A stretch of DNA of 64,000 nt from Martinezella rhizogenes (GTDB lineage: Bacteria > Pseudomonadota > Alphaproteobacteria > Rhizobiales > Rhizobiaceae): the NCBI RefSeq assembly GCF_000799715.1, contig NZ_JUHG01000003.1, positions 62,001-126,000 of the forward strand, in the 5' to 3' direction. Position numbers and translations under genes: made by a program. Of this stretch, positions 9,231-19,819 are shown in pieces; within the stretch, counting starts at the first letter, position 1, and each line of letters begins with the position of its first letter. The notes below the pieces were generated by a model, which did not search any database, was not told the origin of the DNA, and saw only the letters and a list, made by a program, of their open reading frames with translations.

Positions 9231-9710
9231 TTAGTTCGGAACCGACGAGACCTGGGCGCGGGCCTGTTCCTCGGCCATGCGCTGCGTGAACATCTGCGCG
9301 AAATCAATCGGGTCGATCATCAGCGGCGGGAAGCCGCCGTTGCGGGTGATGTCGGCGATGATCTGACGGGCGAAGGGGAACAGCAGGCGCGGGCACTCGA
9401 TGAAGAGCAGCGGCAGCATATGTTCCTGCGGGAAATCGGTGATGCGGAAGACGCCGCCATAGACCAGCTCGGTATGGAAGAGAACCCGGTCGCCATCCTT
9501 GGCGTCGGCATTCAGCGTCAGCACGACGTCGAAATCGGAATCCGACAGCGGATTGGCGTTGACGTTGACATTGATGTTAATATCGGGAGCGTTTTCCCGG
9601 GCCTGCAGCGAGCGCGGTGCACCTGGATTTTCGAAGGAAAGATCCTTGGTGTATTGAGCAAGGATGGTAAGGCTCGGGCTGGCTGCGCCGTTGCTGTTTT
9701 CGTTGGCCAT
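9231..9710 (-). CDS. secB: SecB protein-export chaperone
   Basis: 159 aa from the ATG at 9710, which has AGAGGAAA eight bases upstream; the frame is open 11 codons further but without a better start. Conserved SecB sequence includes [57 protein letters not shown] and [11 protein letters not shown]. The tetramer holds precursor proteins unfolded and hands them to SecA. It converges on dnaQ across the shared terminator. Confidence 0.97.
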   Translation of the reverse strand: MANENSNGAASPSLTILAQYTKDLSFENPGAPRSLQARENAPDININVNVNANPLSDSDFDVVLTLNADAKDGDRVLFHTELVYGGVFRITDFPQEHMLPLLFIECPRLLFPFARQIIADITRNGGFPPLMIDPIDFAQMFTQRMAEEQARAQVSSVPN

Positions 9711-9803
9711 GGGGTTTCCTCTGACGTCAATAGGTGTCGCCATCTAGCATTTCGAATAAGGGCTTACAACCCTTAAGGCCTAGGCGATCCTGACCCTTTT
9801 GCC

Positions 9804-10340
9804 CTACTCTTCAAGGCGTTTCCGGTCCGACCAGGGCGAGCTGCGATTGGGCTCGCGATGGAAATCGGTCTCGTCCAGATCGACGACCTGCCCAGGCCCG
9901 GCCGGCTTGGGCTGAGGACCGGGACCCGCATTCGGGCCGGGTCCTTGTCCCGGTCCGCGTCGGAAGGGGCGCGTGCTGCCGAGAACGACGATACGCTTGC
10001 GCAGAACCTTCCAGGCGAGATCGCGCACGGCGGGAATGAAGAGCAGCAGGCCGATGATATCAGAAAGGAAGCCGGGCAGCATCAAGAGAAAGGCGGCAAC
10101 AACGATCATGGCGCCATGCACCATCTCGCGGCCGGGGTCACCGCCATTGCGGCTTTCGGCCGAAATGCGCTGCAGAATGCCGATGCCCTGAATTCTCAGA
10201 AGAGCTGCGCCCAGGACGGCGCTCAGGATGACCAGCGCCAATGTCGCCCACACACCGAGCATCTTGCCGACGACGATAAATCCGGCGATTTCGGCAAGCG
10301 GCATTAGAAAGACGAAGATAGGAACAAGGGATAGGCGCAT
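9804..10340 (-). CDS. fxsA: FxsA family membrane protein
   Basis: 178 aa. An N-terminal FxsA domain (about 1-130) has hydrophobic segments at about 5-25, 30-50 and 75-100. The C-terminal tail is rich in glycine and proline (GPGQGPGPNAGPGPQPKPAGPG) and ends in charged residues. E. coli FxsA is an inner-membrane protein tied to relief of phage exclusion; its general role is unknown. Its start faces the Tim44-like gene across 197 bp that contain a palindromic element. Confidence 0.9.
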   Translation of the reverse strand: MRLSLVPIFVFLMPLAEIAGFIVVGKMLGVWATLALVILSAVLGAALLRIQGIGILQRISAESRNGGDPGREMVHGAMIVVAAFLLMLPGFLSDIIGLLLFIPAVRDLAWKVLRKRIVVLGSTRPFRRGPGQGPGPNAGPGPQPKPAGPGQVVDLDETDFHREPNRSSPWSDRKRLEE

Positions 10341-10374
10341 GTTACGGTGTCCTGAAAGCGGGCGTGTCTTTGAC

Positions 10375-10425
10375 TTAGCATGATTTGGCTCGAAAACCGC
10401 GTCACACTTTAGGGGATCATGCTAA
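10375..10425. repeat. Palindromic intergenic element, copy 1
   Basis: Arms TTAGCATGAT (10375-10384) and ATCATGCTAA (10416-10425) are perfect inverted repeats enclosing a core with CGAAAACCGC and CACACTTT. The same arms and core, in opposite orientation, occur at 44886-44933. It lies in the divergent fxsA/Tim44-like intergenic region. Confidence 0.75.
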
Positions 10426-10537
10426 AGCGTTAGTCCATCGCATATAATAAAGATACCGGTCCGCTATTTGAATGATAGATGGATGCGGACTATATGGGGA
10501 ATGAAACTCTTAATTTTAATGGTGGTTCCGACACGAG

Positions 10538-11239
10538 ATGGGTGCAAACGACTTTGTGACGATCTTTTTCCTGGTGGCAGCGGTGCTGATTTTCTTTCAG
10601 CTGCGCAGCGTCCTTGGCCGCCGCACGGGGAATGAGAAGCCGCCGCGCGATCTCTATGGTTCGCCTGATCAGGCCAACGGCCCGACTGCGCCGGATGCCG
10701 GCAAGGTCGTGACCTTGCCGCGCCGCGATGCGAGCGAGGATGAGGATCGCTTCGCCGCCATCGATGCCTTCACGCCCGCCGGCACGCCGCTCAATGATTC
10801 GCTGCGCGAATTGAACAAGGCCGATCCGAGCTTCAATCCGAAGGAATTCGTCAACGGCGCCCGCATGGCTTATGAGATGATCGTCATGGCTTTTGCAGAT
10901 GGCGACCGCAATGCGCTGAAGGGTCTGTTGTCGCGTGAGGTCTATGAGGGCTTCGATGCGGCCATTACCGATCGCGAGACCAAGGGTGAAAAGGTGAAAT
11001 CCACCTTCGTCGGCATCGACAAGGCTGATATCGTCAGCGCCGAGATGAAGGACACGGAAGCCACGGTGACGATGCGCATCGTCAGCCAGATGATTTCGGC
11101 GACCTACGACAAGGCCGGTACGCTGATCGATGGCGATGCCGAGTCCGTGGTGGAGATCAGCGATGTCTGGACCTTTGCCCGTGACAGCCGCTCTCGCGAT
11201 CCCAACTGGAAACTCGTGGCGACCGAATCCGAGCAATGA
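10538..11239 (+). CDS. Tim44/TimA family inner-membrane-associated protein
   Basis: 233 aa. A single N-terminal transmembrane segment (about 4-20, FVTIFFLVAAVLIFFQL) precedes a low-complexity linker and a C-terminal Tim44-like domain (about 85-230) with FVNGARMAYEMIVMAFADGDRNALKGLLS and a typical final DVWTFARD stretch. The mitochondrial relative tethers the import motor; the Caulobacter homologue TimA is a membrane-bound protein of unsettled role. Its stop overlaps the MltA-like gene (ATGA), so the two are translationally coupled. Confidence 0.88.
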   Translation: MGANDFVTIFFLVAAVLIFFQLRSVLGRRTGNEKPPRDLYGSPDQANGPTAPDAGKVVTLPRRDASEDEDRFAAIDAFTPAGTPLNDSLRELNKADPSFNPKEFVNGARMAYEMIVMAFADGDRNALKGLLSREVYEGFDAAITDRETKGEKVKSTFVGIDKADIVSAEMKDTEATVTMRIVSQMISATYDKAGTLIDGDAESVVEISDVWTFARDSRSRDPNWKLVATESEQ

Positions 11240-12354
11240 CGACCGCATCGAAGGATTTCAGGCTGGAGCCGGCAACCTTCGCCGATCTGAAGGGCTGGAG
11301 GGATGATGATCCCTCCAGCCTTTTTCGTGCCATGCGGGACTGTCGGACCCATGTCAGGGACATAAAGCCCTACCGCACCGGTGCCGCCGGTCTGACTGCG
11401 AATGACCTGCTGACCCTGCTTGACGATGCCGAAGATTACGAGCCTCGCGACGCAGCCGAAGCCCGCGCTTTCTTTGAGGAGCGTTGCCAGCCCTTTTTCG
11501 TTCGCCGCGGCGATGGCGGCAGAGGTTTCGTCACCGCCTTTTTCGAGCCGGAAATTACCGTTTCCGCGACGCCGGACGAAACCTATCGCTATCCCTTCTA
11601 TCCTCGGCCGAATGACTTGATCGATCTAGACGATGCCAACAGGCCCGCCGAGCTGGATCCGTCCTATATGTTCGGCAGGCTAAACGACGGCGTTATCTCC
11701 GCCTATCCCGACCGGGGCGAGATTGATCGCGGCTATCTGGAGGACCGGGGCCTGGAGATCGCCTGGGCGAAATCCAAGGTCGATGTCTTCTTCGTGCATG
11801 TGCAGGGTGCCGCCAGGTTGCGATATCCTGATGGACGCATGGGCCGCATCACCTACGCCGCCAAGGCCGGACATCCTTTCTCGGCCGTTGGTCGCCTGCT
11901 CATCGAGCGCGGCCTGCTCGACCGTGCCACGATCTCGATGCAGACGATCCGCGACTGGCTCTACGCCCATCCGCAAGAGGTCGACGAAGTCCTGTGGCAC
12001 AACAGGTCCTATATCTTTTTCCGCGAGGCCGATGTCAGCGATCCCGTGCTCGGGCCGATCGCGGCGGCGAAAGTGCCGCTGGTCGCTGGCCGTTCGCTGG
12101 CCGTCGACCGGCTGATCCACACATTCGGTTTTCCCTTCTTCATCCAGTCGGAAAGCCTGACCCATCTCGACGCCGGCCAGCCCTTCGGGCGGCTGATGCT
12201 GGCGCTCGACACCGGTTCGGCGATCGTCGGCCCGGCCCGTGGAGATATCTTCACCGGTTCCGGCTACGATGCTGGGGAGCTTGCCGGTACCGTGCGCAAC
12301 GACGCGGATTTTTATATACTGGTTCCAAAGGCGGCAGCTCAGAGGTTTGGCTGA
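11236..12354 (+). CDS. mltA: MltA-like murein lytic transglycosylase
   Basis: 372 aa. MltA domain (about 120-270, TAFFEPEITVSATPDETYRYP, VFFVHVQGAARLRYPDG) followed by a C-terminal 3D domain with the aspartates of LDTGSAIVGPARGDIFTGSG. Family enzymes cleave the MurNAc-GlcNAc bond with formation of 1,6-anhydroMurNAc. No signal peptide or lipobox is visible at the N-terminus (MTTASKDFRLEPATF), unlike lipoprotein MltA of E. coli, and the start overlaps the previous gene, leaving little room for one. How it would reach the periplasm is unclear. Confidence 0.9.
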   Translation: MTTASKDFRLEPATFADLKGWRDDDPSSLFRAMRDCRTHVRDIKPYRTGAAGLTANDLLTLLDDAEDYEPRDAAEARAFFEERCQPFFVRRGDGGRGFVTAFFEPEITVSATPDETYRYPFYPRPNDLIDLDDANRPAELDPSYMFGRLNDGVISAYPDRGEIDRGYLEDRGLEIAWAKSKVDVFFVHVQGAARLRYPDGRMGRITYAAKAGHPFSAVGRLLIERGLLDRATISMQTIRDWLYAHPQEVDEVLWHNRSYIFFREADVSDPVLGPIAAAKVPLVAGRSLAVDRLIHTFGFPFFIQSESLTHLDAGQPFGRLMLALDTGSAIVGPARGDIFTGSGYDAGELAGTVRNDADFYILVPKAAAQRFG

Positions 12355-12938
12355 TGGCCCCAGAACGCAAAAGCAAGGAGCGAAAGCTCAGTTCGGATGA
12401 ACGTGTCCTCTGGGGCAGGGTGGCGAAAAGTACCCGGCCCATGCCAGGACGGCATGCCGACATGGAAGCTTTCGACGAGGTTCTGGCTGCAGAGGCAAGG
12501 GCGGAGGAGACCGCACGCGCCGAAAAGGCGAAGGTTGCTCCGACACCCGCCGATAAGCAAAACCCGCCCTCGATGGCAAAACAGCCCTCCGGCACGCATC
12601 ATCCGCTGGAACGGCCGGTCAAGCGCAAGATTGCCAAGGGCCGGCTGGCGCTGGAGGCGCGTATCGACCTTCACGGGCTGATCCAGAGCGAGGCGCATGT
12701 AATGCTTCTGGATTTCCTGTTCCGGGCGCATGAGCGCGGTCTTCGCCATGTGCTCGTCATCACCGGCAAGGGCAGCTCCATGGGCAGCGACGGCGCCTTG
12801 AAGCGCGCCGTGCCGCTGTGGTTCTCCAAGCCGGAATTCCGCTTCCTGATTTCCTCCTACGAGACGGCGGCGCAGCACCATGGCGGCGAGGGCGCCCTCT
12901 ATATCCGCCTGTCGCGGCCAAAGGGGGACAGGCCGTGA
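12354..12938 (+). CDS. Smr domain protein
   Basis: 194 aa. A charged N-terminal half (about 1-95, KERKLSSDERVLWGRVAKSTRP) is followed by a C-terminal Smr domain with ARIDLHGLIQSEAHVMLLDFL and the VLVITGKGSS loop (about 100-190). DLHG and TGKG are the hallmark motifs of Smr nuclease/RNA-binding domains. The start ATG overlaps the mltA stop by one base (TGATG), and its end overlaps the next gene by 4 bp. Function in rhizobia is not established. Confidence 0.9.
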   Translation: MAPERKSKERKLSSDERVLWGRVAKSTRPMPGRHADMEAFDEVLAAEARAEETARAEKAKVAPTPADKQNPPSMAKQPSGTHHPLERPVKRKIAKGRLALEARIDLHGLIQSEAHVMLLDFLFRAHERGLRHVLVITGKGSSMGSDGALKRAVPLWFSKPEFRFLISSYETAAQHHGGEGALYIRLSRPKGDRP

Positions 12939-13300
12939 CTCCGTTTGGCGAAGCGGTCCGAAAACTCAGGGCACGCAAGGGTGTCTCGCAAAAGGACATG
13001 GCGGCGGCGCTGAATGTGACGCCGGCTTATTTATCCGCCCTGGAGCACGGAAAGCGCGGCACGCCGACCTTCGATCTATTGCAGCGCATCGCCGGATATT
13101 TCAACATCATCTGGGACGAAGCCGAGGAATTGTTCCTTCTGGCGCGCTTCTCCGACCCGCGCATCGTGGTTGATACCTCGGGGCTGGCACCAGAATATAC
13201 GGCCTTTGTCAACCGCTTGGCGGACCGGATTCGCAATCTCGACGCGACCACCATCAGGGAACTGTCCTTGGTTCTGGAAAATGCCGGAAAAAGGGGCTGA
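12935..13300 (+). CDS. XRE-family helix-turn-helix regulator
   Basis: 121 aa from a GTG start overlapping the Smr stop (GTGA). HTH at about residues 5-60 (FGEAVRKLRARKGVSQKDMAAALNVTPAYLSALEHGKRG), then an all-helical C-terminal part. It is the last gene of the four-gene overlapped unit Tim44-like/MltA-like/Smr/XRE and lies just upstream of gyrB. The target is unknown; autoregulation or control of gyrB would be speculation. The ATG at 12818 in the same frame lies inside the Smr gene and is rejected. Confidence 0.88.
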   Translation: MTPFGEAVRKLRARKGVSQKDMAAALNVTPAYLSALEHGKRGTPTFDLLQRIAGYFNIIWDEAEELFLLARFSDPRIVVDTSGLAPEYTAFVNRLADRIRNLDATTIRELSLVLENAGKRG

Positions 13301-13448
13301 AAACCGCCTTAATCCCCTGTTTTATACCCCATATAGGGGCCTTCCGTTTGGAAGTTGCGGACGAAACATCCTATATTCAGGGAAAGAAAAACTGCTGATT
13401 CGTTAACGATCGGCGGTGTTCTCTAAAACACTGGAAAGACTTCAATAA

Positions 13449-15884
<2,436 letters not shown>

Positions 15885-15906
15885 TTGTCGGAATACCGAC
15901 GAACGA

Positions 15907-15939
15907 AAAAGGCCCGCCTGGTTTTCAGGCGGGCCTTTT
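15907..15939. terminator. Bidirectional terminator between gyrB and nitroreductase gene
   Basis: A perfect 14-bp stem (AAAAGGCCCGCCTG / CAGGCGGGCCTTTT) with a GTTTT loop, flanked by A and T runs, serves convergent gyrB and the minus-strand nitroreductase gene. Confidence 0.9.
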
Positions 15940-15953
15940 CATTTCAAGATCAA

Positions 15954-16553
15954 TTACTTGGCGATGAAGGTACCGTTGAAGGCAAGTTCGGAAAGTGGCT
16001 TGCGGTCGTTCGGGGTTTCGCGTTCCTGGAGCTTTTCCGGGAGCTGGCTCTTGTCGCCGATCTTGCCGATCGCAACGGCTGTCTCGACGCGGAAGCCTTC
16101 GGGAATGCCGAGAACCTCATAGGATTTCTCGACATGGAAACCGCCCATGCCGTGGGCCTCATAGCCAGCCAGGTGCGCCTGGATTGCCAGGAAACCCCAA
16201 GCCGTGCCGGCATCGAAGGAGTGGCTGTAGCTGGGCTTCTGCTCGGCGGAACCAAGCTCGCCGCTATGCGTGCGCGAGACGACAAAAAGCAGGGCGGCGG
16301 CAGACTTGGCCCAGCCCTGGTTGAATTCAATCAGCAGGCTCTGAAACTTGTCCCAGTTCTCCGAACCGCGCAGCGCATAGACGAAACGCCAGGGCTGCAC
16401 ATTGGAGGCGGACGGCGCCCAATGGGCGGCTTCCAGAATGGTCAGCAGGTCGGCTTCCGGCATGGTTTCGTTGGAATAGGCGCGGGGCGACCAGCGATCA
16501 AGGAAGAGCTTGTCGATTGGATATTGCGATTCGCGGTTGTTGCTGGATGTCAT
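15954..16553 (-). CDS. Nitroreductase family protein
   Basis: 199 aa. The FMN-binding nitroreductase fold is indicated by DRWSPRAYS, LEAAHWAPSASNVQPWRFVY near residues 40-60, GTAWGFLAIQAHLAGYEAHGMGGF and the final GKIGDKSQLPEKL. Members reduce nitroaromatics, quinones or enones with NAD(P)H; the physiological substrate cannot be inferred. Stand-alone gene convergent with gyrB. Confidence 0.9.
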   Translation of the reverse strand: MTSSNNRESQYPIDKLFLDRWSPRAYSNETMPEADLLTILEAAHWAPSASNVQPWRFVYALRGSENWDKFQSLLIEFNQGWAKSAAALLFVVSRTHSGELGSAEQKPSYSHSFDAGTAWGFLAIQAHLAGYEAHGMGGFHVEKSYEVLGIPEGFRVETAVAIGKIGDKSQLPEKLQERETPNDRKPLSELAFNGTFIAK

Positions 16554-16635
16554 CGGGAGTCTTTCATCTGAAGGAGGCCGCCGCGGAGCTGTGGGGGAGG
16601 GTCGACGACAAGCCCTGGGGGAATACGCGTGAAAT

Positions 16636-16935
16636 CTATACCTTGCTCGTATCCGCAGTCCAGACCACGTCGAGCTCCTCGCGGAAGGCGAAACGCTTCA
16701 GGTGATCGGCAACGACAGTCTGCATGCGGTCAAGGTCCTGCGGATTCTCGACATGCAGGGTCATCAGCAGCGAGGTGGCATCCGCCGCCAATTCAAGCGA
16801 GGCCCCGGGGTTGAAGGGCACCGTGCCGGCGGTCTCGTTGAATTCAATGGTGAATTTGTGGCTCCAATGCTTGCAGAGCTGCTGCAGATAGCGGCTGGCA
16901 TGGTCGGTTTTCACGGAGGAAACGGAGGTGGGCAT
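16636..16935 (-). CDS. DUF2218 family protein
   Basis: 99 aa from the ATG at 16935, preceded by GGAG at good spacing; an ATG 12 bp upstream is less likely. Sequence features are SRYLQQLCKHWSHKF near the N-terminus and HVENPQDLDRMQTVVADHLKRFAFREEL near the C-terminus, as in DUF2218 proteins, small cytosolic proteins of unknown function often found near siderophore or metal genes. No such genes are adjacent here. It lies 82 bp upstream of the nitroreductase gene on the same strand and may be co-transcribed with it. Confidence 0.8.
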   Translation of the reverse strand: MPTSVSSVKTDHASRYLQQLCKHWSHKFTIEFNETAGTVPFNPGASLELAADATSLLMTLHVENPQDLDRMQTVVADHLKRFAFREELDVVWTADTSKV

Positions 16936-17140
16936 GGGACACTCCAATAACTGGAATTTGAACGACAGGTTTTCCTACATAGGCGCATCCGGCTCCGCCA
17001 GGTAGACAGTCTGCTTCAACATTCCGTTATTTTAAGGAGAGCCGATCTCGGCGGTGGCCAGTTATAGGGCTTTTCTGATACTCGACCATCTCCCAAAACC
17101 GGTCTAAGGTCCGCCTCGTTTCGGTGGAACGGAGGCCGTC

Positions 17141-18559
17141 ATGGACTGGGAGGAGTTTCGGCGCTGGTCGGGAAAAGCGGCGGATTGGGGTGCGGATTAT
17201 CGCGCATCGCTCCGCGACCGACCGGTCAGAGCACAGACGGCGCCCGGCGAAATCGCGGCGCATATCGCTGATTTTCCACCCGAATCCGGCGAATCCATGG
17301 AGGATATCTTCAAGGATTTCGAGGATATTCTTGTGCCTGGGATGACCCATTGGCAGCATCCGCGCTTCTTCGCCTATTTCCCCGCCAATGCGGCCCCGGT
17401 CTCGGTTGTCGCCGAATATCTGGTCAGCGCCATCGCCGCCCAATGTATGCTCTGGCAGACCTCGCCGTCGGCCACCGAACTGGAAACAAAGGTCGTCGAT
17501 TGGCTGCGCCAGGCGCTTGGTCTGCCCGACAATTTTACAGGCGTCATCCAGGATTCCGCCTCAACGGCGACGCTCGCGGCCGTGCTGGTGATGCGAGAAA
17601 AGGCGCTTGATTGGCAGGGCAACAAGCAAGGCCTTGTGGCCAACAAGACGGTCCGGATCTATTCCACCGACCAGGTCCACACCTCGATCGACCGCGCCAT
17701 CTGGATATCCGGCATTGGCGGGGACAACTTGGTCCGCATCCCCTCCAGCGGGCCGAGCAGCGCCATGGATGCGCAGGCGCTGGCGGCGACGATCGAGCGG
17801 GATCGTGCGGCCGGCCTATTGCCGGCCGGCGTGATTGCCTGTGTCGGCGGCACCAGCATCGGTGCCTGCGATGATATCGCCGCGGTCGTCGAGGTGGCGC
17901 ATCGTTACGGTCTCTATGTGCATGTCGACGCCGCCTGGGCCGGTTCAGCGATGATCTGCCCGGAATTCCGCACGCTGTGGCAGGGCGTAGAGCAGGCCGA
18001 TTCCATCGTTTTCAATCCACATAAATGGCTCGGCGCGCAGTTCGATTGCTCGGTCCAGTTCATCCGCGATCCGGAATCCCTGGTGCGCACGCTAGCGATC
18101 CATCCGGAGTTTCTCCGCACCCACGGTCATGACGGCATCACCAACTATTCCGAATGGTCGGTGCCGCTTGGTCGACGCTTCCGGGCGTTGAAGATTTGGT
18201 TTCTGCTGCGTTATCATGGGCTTGAAGGCCTGCGGGCGATGATCCGAAATCACGTCGCCTGGTCGCAAAATCTGGCTAAGCGTCTGGCGGCGCAGTCGGA
18301 TTTCGAGATCGTCACGGAACCGTTCCTGTCGCTCTTCTCCTTCGATCACAAGGCGCCCGACGGTGTCGATCAGGAAAGCCATACCCAGCGCCTGATCGCG
18401 GCGATCAACAATGACGGCCGTATCTATCTAACACAGACCCGTGTCGCTGGCCGGCTGGTTATCCGTTTCCAGGCCGGTCAGTTCGAAACCACGGCGGAAG
18501 ATATCGATGTGGCCTTCGCGACGATTGTCGAGATTGCGCGGTCTTTGCCGTCGACATAG
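17141..18559 (+). CDS. PLP-dependent group II decarboxylase (aromatic amino acid/tyrosine decarboxylase type)
   Basis: 472 aa. Pattern of group II decarboxylases: MTHWQHPRFFAYFPANAAP, QTSPSATELETKVVDWLRQALGLP, HVDAAWAGSAMICPE, and NPHKWLG whose lysine (K295) should bind PLP. QVHTSIDRA supplies the histidine that stacks on the cofactor. The C-terminus (RVAGRLVIRFQAGQFETT) is also family-typical. Likely makes an amine from an aromatic amino acid, but substrate specificity is not readable. Divergent from the DUF2218 gene across 205 bp; no transporter or partner adjacent. Confidence 0.88.
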   Translation: MDWEEFRRWSGKAADWGADYRASLRDRPVRAQTAPGEIAAHIADFPPESGESMEDIFKDFEDILVPGMTHWQHPRFFAYFPANAAPVSVVAEYLVSAIAAQCMLWQTSPSATELETKVVDWLRQALGLPDNFTGVIQDSASTATLAAVLVMREKALDWQGNKQGLVANKTVRIYSTDQVHTSIDRAIWISGIGGDNLVRIPSSGPSSAMDAQALAATIERDRAAGLLPAGVIACVGGTSIGACDDIAAVVEVAHRYGLYVHVDAAWAGSAMICPEFRTLWQGVEQADSIVFNPHKWLGAQFDCSVQFIRDPESLVRTLAIHPEFLRTHGHDGITNYSEWSVPLGRRFRALKIWFLLRYHGLEGLRAMIRNHVAWSQNLAKRLAAQSDFEIVTEPFLSLFSFDHKAPDGVDQESHTQRLIAAINNDGRIYLTQTRVAGRLVIRFQAGQFETTAEDIDVAFATIVEIARSLPST

Positions 18560-18690
18560 GAAAAGCTGTTGTTCCGATACGGACAAACAGGACGTGCTAT
18601 GCTTCGAAATCGATTGATGACACTGGTGAATAATTCGTTCATATATGATGAAATCAATCTCGTCTTTTAAAATGCAGGGAAGGAAGACCT

Positions 18691-19533
18691 ATGAAATTGT
18701 TGCGTGTTGGCGTAGCCGGCAAGGAAAAGCCGGCGCTTCTGGATAGCGATGGCAAGATCCGCGATCTCTCCGCGCATGTCGCCGATATCGGCGGCGAGGC
18801 GATTTCGCCCGCGGGCCTCGCGAAGATCGCCGCGCTCGATCCGAAGAGCCTGCCGGAATTGGCTGAAGGCCGTATTGGCGCCTGCGTTGCCGGCACCGGC
18901 AAGTTCATCTGCATCGGCCTCAATTTCTCCGACCATGCCGCCGAAACCGGCGCCGCGGTGCCGCCCGAGCCGATCATCTTCATGAAGGCGACGTCGGCCA
19001 TCGTCGGCCCGAACGACAATGTGCTGATCCCGCGCGGCTCGGAAAAGACCGACTGGGAAGTCGAACTCGGCGTCGTCATTGGCAAGACGGCTAAATATGT
19101 CAGCGAAGCCGATGCGCTGGATTATGTCGCCGGCTATTGCGTCTCGCATGACGTCTCCGAGCGTGCTTTCCAGACCGAGCGTTCCGGACAGTGGACCAAG
19201 GGCAAGTCCTGCGACACCTTCGGCCCGATCGGCCCGTGGCTCGTCACCAAGGACGAAGTTGCCGATCCGCAGAATCTCGGCATGTGGCTTAAGGTCAACG
19301 GCAAGACGATGCAGGACGGCTCGACCAAGACCATGGTCTATGGCGTTGCCTATCTCGTCTCCTACCTCAGCCAGTTCATGTCGCTGCATCCGGGCGACGT
19401 GATCTCCACCGGCACGCCTCCAGGCGTTGGCATGGGCATGAAGCCGCCGCAGTTCCTGAAGGCCGGCGATGTCGTCGAGCTCGGCATGGAAGGCCTCGGC
19501 GCGCAGCGCCAGACTTTCCTTGCCGACGCCTGA
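18691..19533 (+). CDS. Fumarylacetoacetate hydrolase (FAH) family protein
   Basis: 280 aa. An N-terminal domain (about 1-70) is followed by the FAH catalytic domain with CIGLNFSDHAAETG, metal-binding acidic residues in DWEVELGVVIGKT, SHDVSERAFQTERSGQWTKGKSCDTFGPIGP, and STGTPPGVGMGMKPP. Members cleave C-C bonds or hydrolyse and decarboxylate diketoacids; ureidoglycolate lyase and 2-hydroxyhepta-2,4-diene-1,7-dioate isomerase annotations are common for this subgroup and cannot be separated here. GGAAGG upstream supports the start. A terminator follows. Confidence 0.9.
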   Translation: MKLLRVGVAGKEKPALLDSDGKIRDLSAHVADIGGEAISPAGLAKIAALDPKSLPELAEGRIGACVAGTGKFICIGLNFSDHAAETGAAVPPEPIIFMKATSAIVGPNDNVLIPRGSEKTDWEVELGVVIGKTAKYVSEADALDYVAGYCVSHDVSERAFQTERSGQWTKGKSCDTFGPIGPWLVTKDEVADPQNLGMWLKVNGKTMQDGSTKTMVYGVAYLVSYLSQFMSLHPGDVISTGTPPGVGMGMKPPQFLKAGDVVELGMEGLGAQRQTFLADA

Positions 19534-19568
19534 TAATCGGTGCGTTAAGGTTTTGAGACCATTCTGGG

Positions 19569-19597
19569 TGCCGGGGAATTTGTTCCTCGGCATTTTT
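19569..19597 (+). terminator. Rho-independent terminator after FAH-family gene
   Basis: The stem TGCCGGGGAA / TTCCTCGGCA (one G-U pair) with a TTTG loop is followed by TTTTT. Confidence 0.85.
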
Positions 19598-19819
19598 GCC
19601 GGTTGGTGCGACGCAAAATTTATGTTGCTTTGCAGCAAAAGATGCTATCTTGGCTTGAAGGATGAGGATCACGCGTGGGGAGCGGTCGTTATCTGATGTG
19701 TAGCGTGTTCGGGAGCACGTTGCGGAGGACGCAGTAACGCTTAAAGGCGCATTTAAGCTTTCTGGAAATCATTGATTTTCGAGGCTTGGCACCAGCTTCT
19801 CGAGAGGAGACGCTTTCCG

